Source of the DNA: Isoptericola jiangsuensis
GTDB lineage: Bacteria > Actinomycetota > Actinomycetes > Actinomycetales > Cellulomonadaceae
Length of the DNA: 64,000 nt
NCBI RefSeq assembly: GCF_002563715.1
Contig: NZ_PDJJ01000001.1
Coordinates: forward strand, 2,852,001 to 2,916,000
Direction of reading: 5' to 3'
The position numbers and the translations under genes were made by a program. The notes beneath the pieces are model-generated. The model saw only the letters and a program-made list of their open reading frames with translations. It had not been told where the DNA came from and did no database searches. Positions 15,385 to 24,126 of the stretch are shown here, in pieces. The number at the start of each line of letters is the position of its first letter. Position 1 is the stretch's first letter.

Positions 15385-15807
15385 TCAGACCCCCACGTGC
15401 ACGACGGCGTCGCGCACGTCGACGGGGAAGGGCTCCAGGTGGTCGTCGTGGCCGGGGCGGGGCGACTTCCCGCCGGTGTCGAGGCAGCGTCCGGTGCGCA
15501 GGTCGAAGACCTGCTTGTAGACGGGTCCGGCGACGGTGGGTGCGCCGCCGCGGGTGCCGACGATCCCGCGGGAGAGCACGTGCGCGCCGGAGTAGGGGTC
15601 GAGCTGCTGGACCGCGAGGACGGTGTCGTCGAGCAGGCGGAACAGCGCGACCTGGACGGTGGTGCCGTCGCGGCGCTCCAGGAGCGCGGCGGCCCCCCGC
15701 TCGGGGACGAGGGCGTCGAGCGGGCACACGGCCGTCCAGGTCACGGCGGTGGGGTCGGCCGCGGGGCGGGCCGGGGCGTCGGCGTCGGTGGCGGGGACGG
15801 CGGTCAT
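15385..15807 (-). CDS. nirD: Nitrite reductase small subunit NirD
   Basis: Rieske-fold small subunit (140 aa) of the NADH-dependent assimilatory nitrite reductase. Residues ~22-138 match NirD: WTAVCPLDALVPERGAAALL, VALFRLLDDTVLAVQQLDPYSGA, LSRGIVGTRGG, PVYKQVFDLRTGRCLD and the terminal VDVRDAVVHVGV. The Rieske cysteine/histidine cluster ligands are absent, as usual for NirD. ATG overlaps the nirB stop (ATGA), so the subunits are made from one mRNA. Confidence 0.95.
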   Translation of the reverse strand: MTAVPATDADAPARPAADPTAVTWTAVCPLDALVPERGAAALLERRDGTTVQVALFRLLDDTVLAVQQLDPYSGAHVLSRGIVGTRGGAPTVAGPVYKQVFDLRTGRCLDTGGKSPRPGHDDHLEPFPVDVRDAVVHVGV

Positions 15808-18494
15808 GCGCGCACCTCCAGGGTGGGGCCGGCCACGAGGACGGGGCCGACGAGGGACGGGTCGACGGGTCCCGCGGGGCCGGCGGCGACCTCGTCGGGG
15901 GTGGCGGGGCGCTTCTGGCCGCGCTCGGGCACGTAGGCGAGCGTCGGGTCGGGGGTGGCCGGCGCGTTGACGAACGAGCCGAAGCGGGCGAGCTTGTCGG
16001 GGTCGTCGAGCACGGCCTTCCACTCGTCCTCGTAGTCGCCGACGTGCCGGGCCATCGCGGCGTCGAGGTCGGCGCCGATGCCCAGGGAGTCCTCCAGGAC
16101 GACCCGGCGGATCGCGTCGAGCCCGCCCTCGTACTCCTCGACCCAGGGGGCGGTGCGCTGGAGGCGGTCGGCGGTGCGGACGTAGAGCATGAGGAACCGG
16201 TCGATCGTGCGCAGCAGGGTGGCGGTGTCGAGGTCCTCGGCGAGCAGGAGCGCGTGCCTGGGGGTCTGGCCGCCGTTGCCGCCGACGTACAGGTTCCAGC
16301 CCTTGTCGGTGGCGATGACGCCGACGTCCTTGCCGCGGGCCTCGGCGCACTCGCGGGCGCACCCGGAGACGCCCATCTTCAGCTTGTGCGGGGAGCGCAG
16401 GCCGCGGTATCGCAGCTCGAGCTCGACGGCCATGCCGACGGAGTCCTGGACGCCGTACCGGCACCAGGTGGACCCGACGCACGATTTCACGGTGCGCAGC
16501 GACTTGCCGTAGGCGTGGCCGGACTCGAACCCGGCGTCGACGAGCCGCCGCCAAATGAGCGGGAGCTGCTCGACGCGTGCGCCGAACATGTCGATGCGCT
16601 GGCCGCCGGTGATCTTCGTGTAGAGGCCGAAGTCCTTCGCGACCTGCCCGACGACGATGAGGCCCTCGGGGGTGACCTCGCCGCCGGGCATGCGCGGGAC
16701 CACCGAGTAGGTGCCGTCCTTCTGCATGTTGGCGAGCATGTGGTCGTTGGTGTCCTGCAGGGTGGCCTGCTCGCCGGCGAGGATGTGGCCGTTGCCGAGG
16801 CTGGCCAGGACGGACGCGACGACCGGCTTGCAGATGTCGCAGCCGCGGCCGGCGTCCCGTGCGCCGTCGGGCACGCGGCCGAACCGGGCGATGATCTCGC
16901 TGAACGTGTGCAGGTCGGCGACGCGGACGGCGTCGAAGAGCTGGGCGCGGGACAGCTCGAAGTGCTCGCACAGCGCGGTGGAGACCTGGATGCCGGCCTT
17001 GGCCATCTGCGTCTCGGTGAGCTTCTTGACCAGCGGGAGGCAGGCGCCGCAGGTGGTGCCGGCCCGCGTGCACGCCTTGACCTCGCCGACGGAGGTGCAG
17101 GCGTGGTCGGTCACCGCGCCGCGGATCGTGCCGGCCGAGACGTTGTTGCAGGAGCAGACGTTGGCCTCGTCGGGCAGCTCGAGCTCGGGTGCCGCGCCGG
17201 CGCCCTCGGGCAGCAGGAAGGCCGCCGGGTCGCCCGGCAGCTCCGCCCCGAGCATGGGGCGCAGGGACGCGTACGGGGCCGCGTCGCCGACGAACACCCC
17301 GCCGAGCAGGGTCCGTGCGTCGTCGGACAGGACGAGCTTCTTGTAGACGCCCGCCGTCGGGTCGGCCCACACGACCTCGACGCAGTCCTCGGTGCGGCCG
17401 TGCGCGTCGCCGAACGACGCGACGTCGACGCCCGACAGCTTGAGCCTGGTCGCGGTGTCCGCGCCGGGGAACTCGGCCTCGCCGCCCAGCAGCCGGTCGA
17501 CGACGACCTCCGCCATCGTGTTGCCCGGCGCGACCAGGCCCAGGCAGCGCCCCTCGATGCACGCGACCTCGCCGATCGCCCACACGTGCTCGTCGGCCGT
17601 GCGGCACGTCAGGTCGACGACGGCGCCGCCCCGGGCGCCGATCTCCAGCCCCGCGGTGCGGGCCAGCTCGTCGCGGGGGCGCACCCCGGTGGCCACGACC
17701 ACGACGTCCACGTCGAGCCGCCCGCCGTCGGCGAAGTCCAGGCGGCCGACGTGCCCGCTGCGCCGGTGCGGGCGCATCTGGTCGGTGGCGGTGCTCGCGC
17801 GGACCGCGATGCCCTTGTCGCGGATGAGGCGCTGGAGCGCCTGCCCGCCGCCGAGGTCCACCTGCACGTCCATGAGGTGCGTGCCGAACTGGATCACGGT
17901 CGCCTGCGCACCGAGCGCCTTGAGCGCGCCCGCCGCCTCCAGGCCGAGCAAACCGCCGCCGATGACGGCGCCGCGGACGGGCCTGGTGACGACGCCGCCG
18001 CGGGTCTCGACCCGGCCGGCCTCACGCTTCGCCTCGACCCAGCCGCGCAGCGCGGCCACGTCGTCGATCGTGCGGTACACGAACACGCCGGGCAGCTCGT
18101 GGCCGGGGATCGGCGGCATCGCCGCGCTGGACCCGGTCGCCAGGACGAGCTCGTCGTAGGCGTGCACCCGGCCGAGGCGGTCGGTGACGGTGCGCGCCTC
18201 GCGGTCGATCGAGTCGACCCGGCAGTCGCGGTGCAGGGTGACGAGCGGGTCGTCCCACAGCGCCGGGTCGCCCAGGGTGAGCTCCTCCGGGTCGCGGACC
18301 TCGAAGTAGCGGGTGAGGCCCACGCGGTCGTACGGCTTGCGCGGCTCCTCGGCGAACACGCTGACGCGCCAAGCGCCGGCGTCGTCGCGGGCGCGGAGCG
18401 CCTCGACGAAGCGTTGCGCCACCATGCCGCCGCCGACGACGACGACGTGACGCCGGGTGCCGGCCGGGACGGGGGTGCGGGGCTCGCTGGTCAT
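15804..18494 (-). CDS. nirB: Nitrite reductase [NAD(P)H] large subunit NirB
   Basis: Cytosolic assimilatory nitrite reductase, NAD(P)H + nitrite to ammonium; 896 aa. Order: FAD domain (VVVVGGGMVAQRFVEALR), NAD domain (GAVIGGGLLGLEAAGALK), a BFD-type [2Fe-2S] domain with VCSCNNVSAGTIRG and TCGACLPLVKKL, a GCDICKP segment, then the sulfite/nitrite-reductase half with siroheme/[4Fe-4S] ligands in SCVGSTWCRYG and SGCARECAEARG. ATG 18494 begins the family-typical N-terminus, though its GAGG ribosome site is close. An in-frame GTG at 18566 would add an unlikely 24-residue leader. Co-transcribed with nirD and SUMT. Confidence 0.96.
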   Translation of the reverse strand: MTSEPRTPVPAGTRRHVVVVGGGMVAQRFVEALRARDDAGAWRVSVFAEEPRKPYDRVGLTRYFEVRDPEELTLGDPALWDDPLVTLHRDCRVDSIDREARTVTDRLGRVHAYDELVLATGSSAAMPPIPGHELPGVFVYRTIDDVAALRGWVEAKREAGRVETRGGVVTRPVRGAVIGGGLLGLEAAGALKALGAQATVIQFGTHLMDVQVDLGGGQALQRLIRDKGIAVRASTATDQMRPHRRSGHVGRLDFADGGRLDVDVVVVATGVRPRDELARTAGLEIGARGGAVVDLTCRTADEHVWAIGEVACIEGRCLGLVAPGNTMAEVVVDRLLGGEAEFPGADTATRLKLSGVDVASFGDAHGRTEDCVEVVWADPTAGVYKKLVLSDDARTLLGGVFVGDAAPYASLRPMLGAELPGDPAAFLLPEGAGAAPELELPDEANVCSCNNVSAGTIRGAVTDHACTSVGEVKACTRAGTTCGACLPLVKKLTETQMAKAGIQVSTALCEHFELSRAQLFDAVRVADLHTFSEIIARFGRVPDGARDAGRGCDICKPVVASVLASLGNGHILAGEQATLQDTNDHMLANMQKDGTYSVVPRMPGGEVTPEGLIVVGQVAKDFGLYTKITGGQRIDMFGARVEQLPLIWRRLVDAGFESGHAYGKSLRTVKSCVGSTWCRYGVQDSVGMAVELELRYRGLRSPHKLKMGVSGCARECAEARGKDVGVIATDKGWNLYVGGNGGQTPRHALLLAEDLDTATLLRTIDRFLMLYVRTADRLQRTAPWVEEYEGGLDAIRRVVLEDSLGIGADLDAAMARHVGDYEDEWKAVLDDPDKLARFGSFVNAPATPDPTLAYVPERGQKRPATPDEVAAGPAGPVDPSLVGPVLVAGPTLEVRA

Positions 18495-18596
18495 GTCCTC
18501 GACGGTAGGCAGCCGCGATGACCGTCCCGTCAGGGGGCGGTTACCCCTGCCGAACATCTTGCTCACTCCGGCCGGCGTCGCGGTGAGAGGAACGCG

Positions 18597-20240
18597 TCAC
18601 ACGTGCGCCCGGTCGGGTCGGGCGGGCTCGTCGTCGACCCGCGTGGAGCCCAGCCACCGGGCCAGCCCGCAGACGGCGTCCCGGCAGCCGCCGCAGCCGG
18701 TGGTCGCCCGGGTCGCCCCGGCGATCTCCGGCACGGACCGGGCGCCCGCGTCCCAGCACGCGGTGATGTCGTGCTTGGTGACGCCGTTGCAGCGGCACAC
18801 GGTGGCGTCGTCGGGCATGTGCTCGGGCGACGTCGCCGGCTCCGCGCCGGGCATGACGGCGGTGAGGAGCAGGTGCGCGGGGTCCACCGGCGTCGGCGTG
18901 CGGCGCGTGTACGCCGCGGTGAGGTCGGCGGCGACGCGGGCGTCCCCGACGCAGGTCGCGCCCACGAGCACCCCGCCGGCCACGACGGCCTCGACGAACC
19001 GGCCGCCCGCCGGGTCGTGCAGCCGCACCGCGCGCTCGCCGTCGACGGGCGCGCGACCCGCGCCGCACGCCCCCATCGAGACGACGCTCAGCGAACCCGC
19101 CTTGACCTTGACGACGTCGGTGCCGCGCGTGTCGATCCCCGCGTCCGTCGGCGTGCGGGACGCGAGCAGCGTGCCGAGCCGCACCGCCATCGACGGCCGG
19201 GCGTCGGCGTGCGGGAGGCGCAGGTGCTCGCGCGGCCCGTCCGACCGGTGCGCCGCGGCGGCGCGGGCGGCGACCAGGCCCGCGAGCCGGTCGGCCAGGC
19301 GCCGCGCCTGGTCCCAGCCCTCGGCCACCAGCCCCCGGGACCCCTCCGGCGGCTGCGCGCAGTCGCCGATCGCGCACACCCGGGGGTCGTCCGGCGTCGC
19401 GAGGTCGTGCCCGACGACGACCCCACGGTCGACCTCCAGGCCCGCCCGGCGGGCGAGGTCGGTGCGCGGCACCGTGCCCGTGGTGAGCACGACGAGACCC
19501 GCGGCCACGACCTCCTCCGCACCGTGCGGCGCCCGACCCGTGACCCGCACCCCCACCGCGCGCCCGCCCGCGACCAGCACCTCGGTGGGGCGCACGCCGC
19601 AGCGCACCGTGACCCCGCTCGCCGCCAGGCCCGCGGCCAGGACCGCACCGGCGTCGGCGTGGAGCTGGCGGTGCATCGGGGCGGGCGACGGGTCGACCAG
19701 CGTCACCTCCAGCCCGCGGGCGGCCAGGCCGTACGCCGCCTCGACGCCCAGCACCCCGCCCCCCACGACGACCGCCCGCGTCGCGTTGACGGTCGCCGCG
19801 ACGATCTCGCGGGCGTCGTCGAGGTCCCGCAGCGCGTGCACGCCACCCGGCAGCACGGTGCGCCCGGCGTCGTCGACGAGGCCGGGCAGCGGGACGACGC
19901 GCGCCTGCGAGCCGGTGGCCAGGACGAGGTGGTCGTAGGGGTGCACCGCGCCGGAGGCGTCGGTCACCGTGCGCGCCGCCCGGTCGACCGCGACGGCCGT
20001 GACGCCGCGCAGCACCGTGACGTGCTCGCCCGCGACCTCCGGCATGCCGAGGGACGCGACCTCGGTACGCCCCGCGACGACGTCGCTGAGGAGCACGCGG
20101 TTGTACGGCTCGTACGGCTCGGCGCCGAGCACGGTGACGTCGAACGCGTCGGGGCTGCGGCGCACCAGCTCGTCGGCGAACCGGGAGCCGACCATGCCGT
20201 GGCCGACGACGACGACCTTCAGCGGCACGTGGAGACTCAT
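18597..20240 (-). CDS. nasB: Assimilatory nitrate reductase electron-transfer subunit, FAD/NAD(P) + BFD [2Fe-2S]
   Basis: Diaphorase-like subunit (547 aa) that passes NAD(P)H electrons to the molybdenum subunit NasC. It resembles the front half of NirB: FAD motif VVVVGHGMVGSRFADEL, NAD motif AVVVGGGVLGVEAAYGLA, FAD-closing AIGDCAQPP, then a C-terminal BFD-type [2Fe-2S] domain with VCRCNGVTKHD and TGCGGCRDAVCGLA. It lacks the siroheme half. ATG 20240 is preceded by a strong AGGAGGTG. Its ATGA overlap with the nasC stop links the two subunits. About 100 bp separate it from nirB, so nirB may have an extra promoter. Confidence 0.9.
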   Translation of the reverse strand: MSLHVPLKVVVVGHGMVGSRFADELVRRSPDAFDVTVLGAEPYEPYNRVLLSDVVAGRTEVASLGMPEVAGEHVTVLRGVTAVAVDRAARTVTDASGAVHPYDHLVLATGSQARVVPLPGLVDDAGRTVLPGGVHALRDLDDAREIVAATVNATRAVVVGGGVLGVEAAYGLAARGLEVTLVDPSPAPMHRQLHADAGAVLAAGLAASGVTVRCGVRPTEVLVAGGRAVGVRVTGRAPHGAEEVVAAGLVVLTTGTVPRTDLARRAGLEVDRGVVVGHDLATPDDPRVCAIGDCAQPPEGSRGLVAEGWDQARRLADRLAGLVAARAAAAHRSDGPREHLRLPHADARPSMAVRLGTLLASRTPTDAGIDTRGTDVVKVKAGSLSVVSMGACGAGRAPVDGERAVRLHDPAGGRFVEAVVAGGVLVGATCVGDARVAADLTAAYTRRTPTPVDPAHLLLTAVMPGAEPATSPEHMPDDATVCRCNGVTKHDITACWDAGARSVPEIAGATRATTGCGGCRDAVCGLARWLGSTRVDDEPARPDRAHV

Positions 20241-22459
20241 GCCGGCACCTCCTGGGGGTCGGGACGGGATCCGGTGACGGGCCGCGGGGGCGTCGCCGGT
20301 TCGACGACGACCGCGCACACCTTGAACTCGGGCATGGCGGAGACGGGGTCGACGGCGTCGCTCGTGACCCGGTTGACGCTGCCGGTGCCGCCCCAGTGGA
20401 AAGGCATGAACACGACCTCGGGCCGCACGGCGTCGGTCCAGCGGGCGACCGCCTCGACCTCGCCGCGCACGGACCGCACCCGGGCCCGCTCGCCGTCGCC
20501 GACCCCGACCCGCAGGCCGAGGTACGGGTGGATCTCGACGTACGGCTCGGGCACGAGCCGGTCGAGCTCGGCCACGCGGCGCGTCTGGGCGCCGGACTGG
20601 TAGTGCTGGAGCACCCGCCCGGTGACGAGGTAGGTCGGCGCGTCGGCGCGCACGTCGTCGGTGGGGCCGAGGTGGTCGACGGCCACCAGGCGGGCCCGGC
20701 CGTCGGGCGTGGGGAACCCGTCGAGGAACATCCGGGGCGTGCCGGGGTGCTCGGCCCCGTCCGGCCCCGGCGCGGGGCACGGCCAGTACAGGCCCGCGCC
20801 GCCCGCGTCCTCGTCGGCGTCGAGGCGCGCGTGCGACAGACCGGAGTAGTCGGCGACCCCGCCGCGCGAGGCGCGGGCGAGCTCGTCGAACACGACGGCG
20901 GGCTCGGTCGGGAAGGCGACGTCCGAGCCGAGGCGGCGGGCGAGCTCGGCGAGGATCCACAGCTCGGAGCGGGCCTCGCCGGGGGCGTCGACGGCCTGCC
21001 GGCGACGGATGACGCGGCCCTCCAGGGACGTCATCGTGCCCTCCTCCTCCGCCCACTGGGTCACGGGCAGCACGACGTCCGCCAGCATCGCCGTCTCCGA
21101 CGGCACGAAGTCGCACACCACCAGCAGGTCGAGGGCGGCGAGGCGCTCGCGCACCCGGTCCGCGTTGGGGGCGGAGACCAGCACGTTGGACCCGTGGACG
21201 AACAGCGCCTGCGGCCCGCCGGGCCGCCCGAGCGCGTCGAGCAGCGCCACGGCGGGCAGCCCCGGTCCCGGGATCGTGGACTCCTCGACACCCCACACCG
21301 CGGCCACGTGGGCGCGGGCGGCCGGGTCGTCGATCTTGCGGTACCCGGGCAGCTGGTCCGACTTCTGGCCGTGCTCGCGCCCGCCCTGCCCGTTGCCCTG
21401 CCCCGTGAGGCAGCCGTAGCCGGACCCCGGCCGCCCCACCAGCCCCAGCAGCAGCGCCAGGTCGATCGCTGCCGTCACCGTGGCCGTACCCTGCGCCGAC
21501 TGCTCGACCCCGCGGCCCGTCAGCACGTACGCCCCGCGCCCGCCCCGCGCCGGCGACGCCGCGGCCAGGAGGCGCGCCACCCGGCGCAGCGTCGGCGCGG
21601 GGACGCCGCACACCGTCTCCGCCCGCTCGGGCCACCACGCGGAGACGGCACGCACGACGGCGTCGTGCCCGGTCGTGCGCTCGTCGACGAACGCCCGGTC
21701 CACCAGGCCCTCGGCCACCACCACGTGGGTCAGGGCGAGCAGCACCACCATGTCGGTGCCCGGCACCGGCTGGAGGTGGATCCCCTGGTCGTCGTCCGTC
21801 AGCCGGGCCGTGGCGGACCGCCGCGGGTCGACCACGACGAGCCCGCCCGCCTCCCGGGCACCGGCGAGGTGCTGCACGAACGGCGGCATCGTCTCGGCCG
21901 GGTTGGAGCCCAGCAGCAGCACCGCCTGCGCCCCGCCGAGGTCGGTGAGGGGGAACGGCAGGCCACGGTCGGCGCCGAACGCGCGGTTGCCCGCCGCCGC
22001 GGCCGACGACATGCAGAACCGGCCGTTGTAGTCGATGCGGGACGTGCGCAGCACGGTGCGGGCGAACTTGCCCAGCGCGTACGCCTTCTCGTTGGTCAGG
22101 CCACCGCCGCCGAACACCGCGACGCCGTCCGGCCCGTGCGCGGCCTGGACGCGGCGCACCCCGGCCGCCACGACGTCGAGGGCCGCCTCCCAGCTCGCCG
22201 GGGCCAGCTCGCCGTCGGGGCCGCGCAGCAGCGGGGTGGTGATCCGGTCCGGCACGGTGAGCACGCTCGCGCTCGTCCAGCCCTTCTGGCACAGGCCACC
22301 CGCGTTGGTCGGGAAGTCGCGCGGGGCGACGGTCACGGGCAGGGGCGCACGCCCGTCGGGGGCCGCGAGCGGCTCCCCGGCGGGCGTGAGCGCCATGCCG
22401 CACTGCAGCGCGCAGTAGGGGCAATGGGTCTGCGCCGGCGCGGCGGAGGTGGCGGTCAT
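20237..22459 (-). CDS. nasC: Assimilatory nitrate reductase catalytic subunit (molybdopterin, [4Fe-4S])
   Basis: Reduces nitrate to nitrite in the cytosol for nitrogen assimilation. 740 aa. N-terminal [4Fe-4S] ligands C-x2-C-x3-C in HCPYCALQCGMAL plus the fourth cysteine in GGLCQKGW, then the bis-MGD domains (FGGGGLTNEKAYALGKFAR, DYNGRFCMSSAAAAGNRAFG, LLLGSNPAETMPPF, YGCLTGQGNGQGGREHG) and the C-terminal cap (YLVTGRVLQHYQSGAQTRR, FMPFHWGG). The C-terminal BFD domain found in some NasC proteins is absent; that function is on the next gene. ATGA overlaps both the transporter and nasB. It depends on the two flanking molybdenum-cofactor operons. Confidence 0.94.
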   Translation of the reverse strand: MTATSAAPAQTHCPYCALQCGMALTPAGEPLAAPDGRAPLPVTVAPRDFPTNAGGLCQKGWTSASVLTVPDRITTPLLRGPDGELAPASWEAALDVVAAGVRRVQAAHGPDGVAVFGGGGLTNEKAYALGKFARTVLRTSRIDYNGRFCMSSAAAAGNRAFGADRGLPFPLTDLGGAQAVLLLGSNPAETMPPFVQHLAGAREAGGLVVVDPRRSATARLTDDDQGIHLQPVPGTDMVVLLALTHVVVAEGLVDRAFVDERTTGHDAVVRAVSAWWPERAETVCGVPAPTLRRVARLLAAASPARGGRGAYVLTGRGVEQSAQGTATVTAAIDLALLLGLVGRPGSGYGCLTGQGNGQGGREHGQKSDQLPGYRKIDDPAARAHVAAVWGVEESTIPGPGLPAVALLDALGRPGGPQALFVHGSNVLVSAPNADRVRERLAALDLLVVCDFVPSETAMLADVVLPVTQWAEEEGTMTSLEGRVIRRRQAVDAPGEARSELWILAELARRLGSDVAFPTEPAVVFDELARASRGGVADYSGLSHARLDADEDAGGAGLYWPCPAPGPDGAEHPGTPRMFLDGFPTPDGRARLVAVDHLGPTDDVRADAPTYLVTGRVLQHYQSGAQTRRVAELDRLVPEPYVEIHPYLGLRVGVGDGERARVRSVRGEVEAVARWTDAVRPEVVFMPFHWGGTGSVNRVTSDAVDPVSAMPEFKVCAVVVEPATPPRPVTGSRPDPQEVPA

Positions 22460-23850
22460 ACCCGGGCCGCTCCCATGACGCCGCCCCGGCGGCCGTACGT
22501 CGCCCACGTGACGACGGCCATCACCGCGTAGACCCCGACGATGACCCACAGGGCGGGGACGAGGGAGCCCGTCGCGGTGGTCGACATCGCGAAGCCGCGC
22601 GGGATGAGGAACCCGCCGAACGCGCCCACGGCACCGGCGATGCCGATGCAGCCGGCCGCGAGCTTCGCCGTGACCGCGGGGTCCTGGCCCTGCTTCGCGA
22701 CCCGGAACGCGGCCGGGATCATCCGGTACACCGAGCCGTTGCCGACGCCCGTGGCGACGAACAGCAGCAGGAACGAGCCGAAGAACAGGCCGAACGAGCC
22801 GCTGCCGAGGGCCGTGATGGCACCGAGCGCCCCGACGATCATCACCGCGAACGACACGAGCGTGACCCGGGCCCCGCCCAGGCGGTCCGCGACCCAGCCG
22901 CCCGCCGGCCGGCTCAGCGACCCCACCAGCGCCCCGAGGAACGCGAGCGAGAGCGTGACCTCGGGGAACTCACGGGCCAGCAGCGTCGGGAACGCCCCGG
23001 CGAAACCCACGAAGCTGCCGAACGTGCCGATGTAGACGAACGAGATGACCCACGTGTGCTTCTCGCGCGCCGCCGCGCCGAACGACCGCGGGTCGGCCTT
23101 CGCGGTGCCGAGGTTGTCCATGAGCCGCCACGCGAGGATCGCGGCGAGCAGCACGAACGGCACGAACACCAGGCCCGCGTTCTGCAGCGCCAGCCCCGCG
23201 CCCGTGGCGATGACCAGCGGGACCACGAACTGCACCGCGGCGGTGCCGATGTTGCCGCCGGCCGCGTTCCACCCCAGCGCCGCGCCCTTCTCCTTCTCCG
23301 GGAAGAAGAACGAGATGTTCGCCATCGACGAGGCGAAGTTGCCGCCGCCGAAGCCCGCGAGCGCCGCGACGGCCAGCAGGACGCCGAACGGCGTGCCCGG
23401 GTGCTGCACCACCCAGGCGAGCGAGAGCGTCGGGACCAGCAGCAGCAGGGCCGACACGACCGTCCAGTTGCGGCCGCCGAACACCGGCACGGCCAGGGTG
23501 TAGGGGATGCGCAGCGTGGCGCCGACGAGCGCCGGGAGGCTGATCAGCCAGAACATCTGGTCGGCGGTCAGCGCGAACCCGGCGGCCGGGAGCTGCGGGA
23601 CCACGATCGACCAGACGGCCCACACGCAGAACCCGAGGAACTCGGCGAACACGGAGACCGCCAGGTTGCGGCGGGCGATCCGGCGTCCGCCGTCCCGCCA
23701 GAACACGGTGTCCTCGGGGTCCCAGTGGTCGATCCACCGGCCGGACCGGTGGACGGGCCGGCGCGGCGGCGCGACCGGGGTGGCGTCGGTGCCGGCGGTG
23801 CCCTCCGGCACCGTCTCGGCGGGGGCGGTGCCGCTCGTCGGAGCAACCAT
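22456..23850 (-). CDS. Nitrate/nitrite MFS transporter (NarK/NasA type), assimilatory operon
   Basis: Inner-membrane major-facilitator transporter of 464 aa, about 12 transmembrane helices. The first ~50 residues are a cytosolic extension (DPEDTVFWRDGGRRIARRNL). The nitrate signature appears as GFGGGNFASSMANISFF, with ALGWNAAGGNIG after it, and a second near GVGNGSVYRMIPA. First gene of transporter-nasC-nasB and probably nirBD. ATG 23850 follows GAGGGAGAACGACG. It is divergent from narG across a 276-bp control region, so assimilation and respiration genes may be coordinated. It differs clearly from the shorter narK at 31.2 kb. Confidence 0.92.
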   Translation of the reverse strand: MVAPTSGTAPAETVPEGTAGTDATPVAPPRRPVHRSGRWIDHWDPEDTVFWRDGGRRIARRNLAVSVFAEFLGFCVWAVWSIVVPQLPAAGFALTADQMFWLISLPALVGATLRIPYTLAVPVFGGRNWTVVSALLLLVPTLSLAWVVQHPGTPFGVLLAVAALAGFGGGNFASSMANISFFFPEKEKGAALGWNAAGGNIGTAAVQFVVPLVIATGAGLALQNAGLVFVPFVLLAAILAWRLMDNLGTAKADPRSFGAAAREKHTWVISFVYIGTFGSFVGFAGAFPTLLAREFPEVTLSLAFLGALVGSLSRPAGGWVADRLGGARVTLVSFAVMIVGALGAITALGSGSFGLFFGSFLLLFVATGVGNGSVYRMIPAAFRVAKQGQDPAVTAKLAAGCIGIAGAVGAFGGFLIPRGFAMSTTATGSLVPALWVIVGVYAVMAVVTWATYGRRGGVMGAARV

Positions 23851-24126
23851 CGTCGTTCTCCCTCGCGTGCTCGTGCCCGACGACGCCGGGCGGGGTCCCG
23901 GGGGCGGAGGTCGCCGCCGCCCGGACCGGCGCGACGTCGTGCCGGTGAGGACGACGCTAGGGAGCGGGTGTTTCGCCCCGCGGCGCCGGGGCGTGAAATC
24001 CCCATGAGCCGAAACTCTCACCACGATCCGGCGCGCTGTGAGAACACGGTTCGCGATGCACGATCCGGCGCGCCGGGTTTCACTGCTGGGAGCACCCTCG
24101 CCCGTCCCAGCAGCAGGGAGTACGCG
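23851..24126. promoter_or_regulatory. Divergent control region between the assimilatory (nas) and respiratory (nar) nitrate operons
   Basis: 276 bp serving the leftward transporter-nasC-nasB operon and rightward narGHJI. It contains an imperfect palindrome around 23970-23997 (TTTCGCCCCG / CGGGGCGTGAAA), an inverted repeat TCTCAC-N16-GTGAGA at 24016-24043, and a 15-bp exact direct repeat CACGATCCGGCGCGC at 24022-24036 and 24059-24073. No clear -35/-10 pair or confident GlnR, FNR or NarL site was recognised. narG has its own AGGGAG ribosome site. Confidence 0.6.
24016..24073. repeat. Overlapping inverted and direct repeats in the nar promoter region
   Basis: TCTCAC (24016-24021) and GTGAGA (24038-24043) form an inverted repeat with a 16-bp spacer. 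The spacer holds the first copy of the 15-bp CACGATCCGGCGCGC, whose second copy begins 37 bp further on. The arrangement looks like clustered regulator sites. Confidence 0.6.

Noticed and set aside
18495-18566. Longer nirB start at GTG 18566
   Set aside because: It would add a basic 24-residue leader not seen in NirB. ATG 18494 gives the normal start, although its ribosome site is weak.
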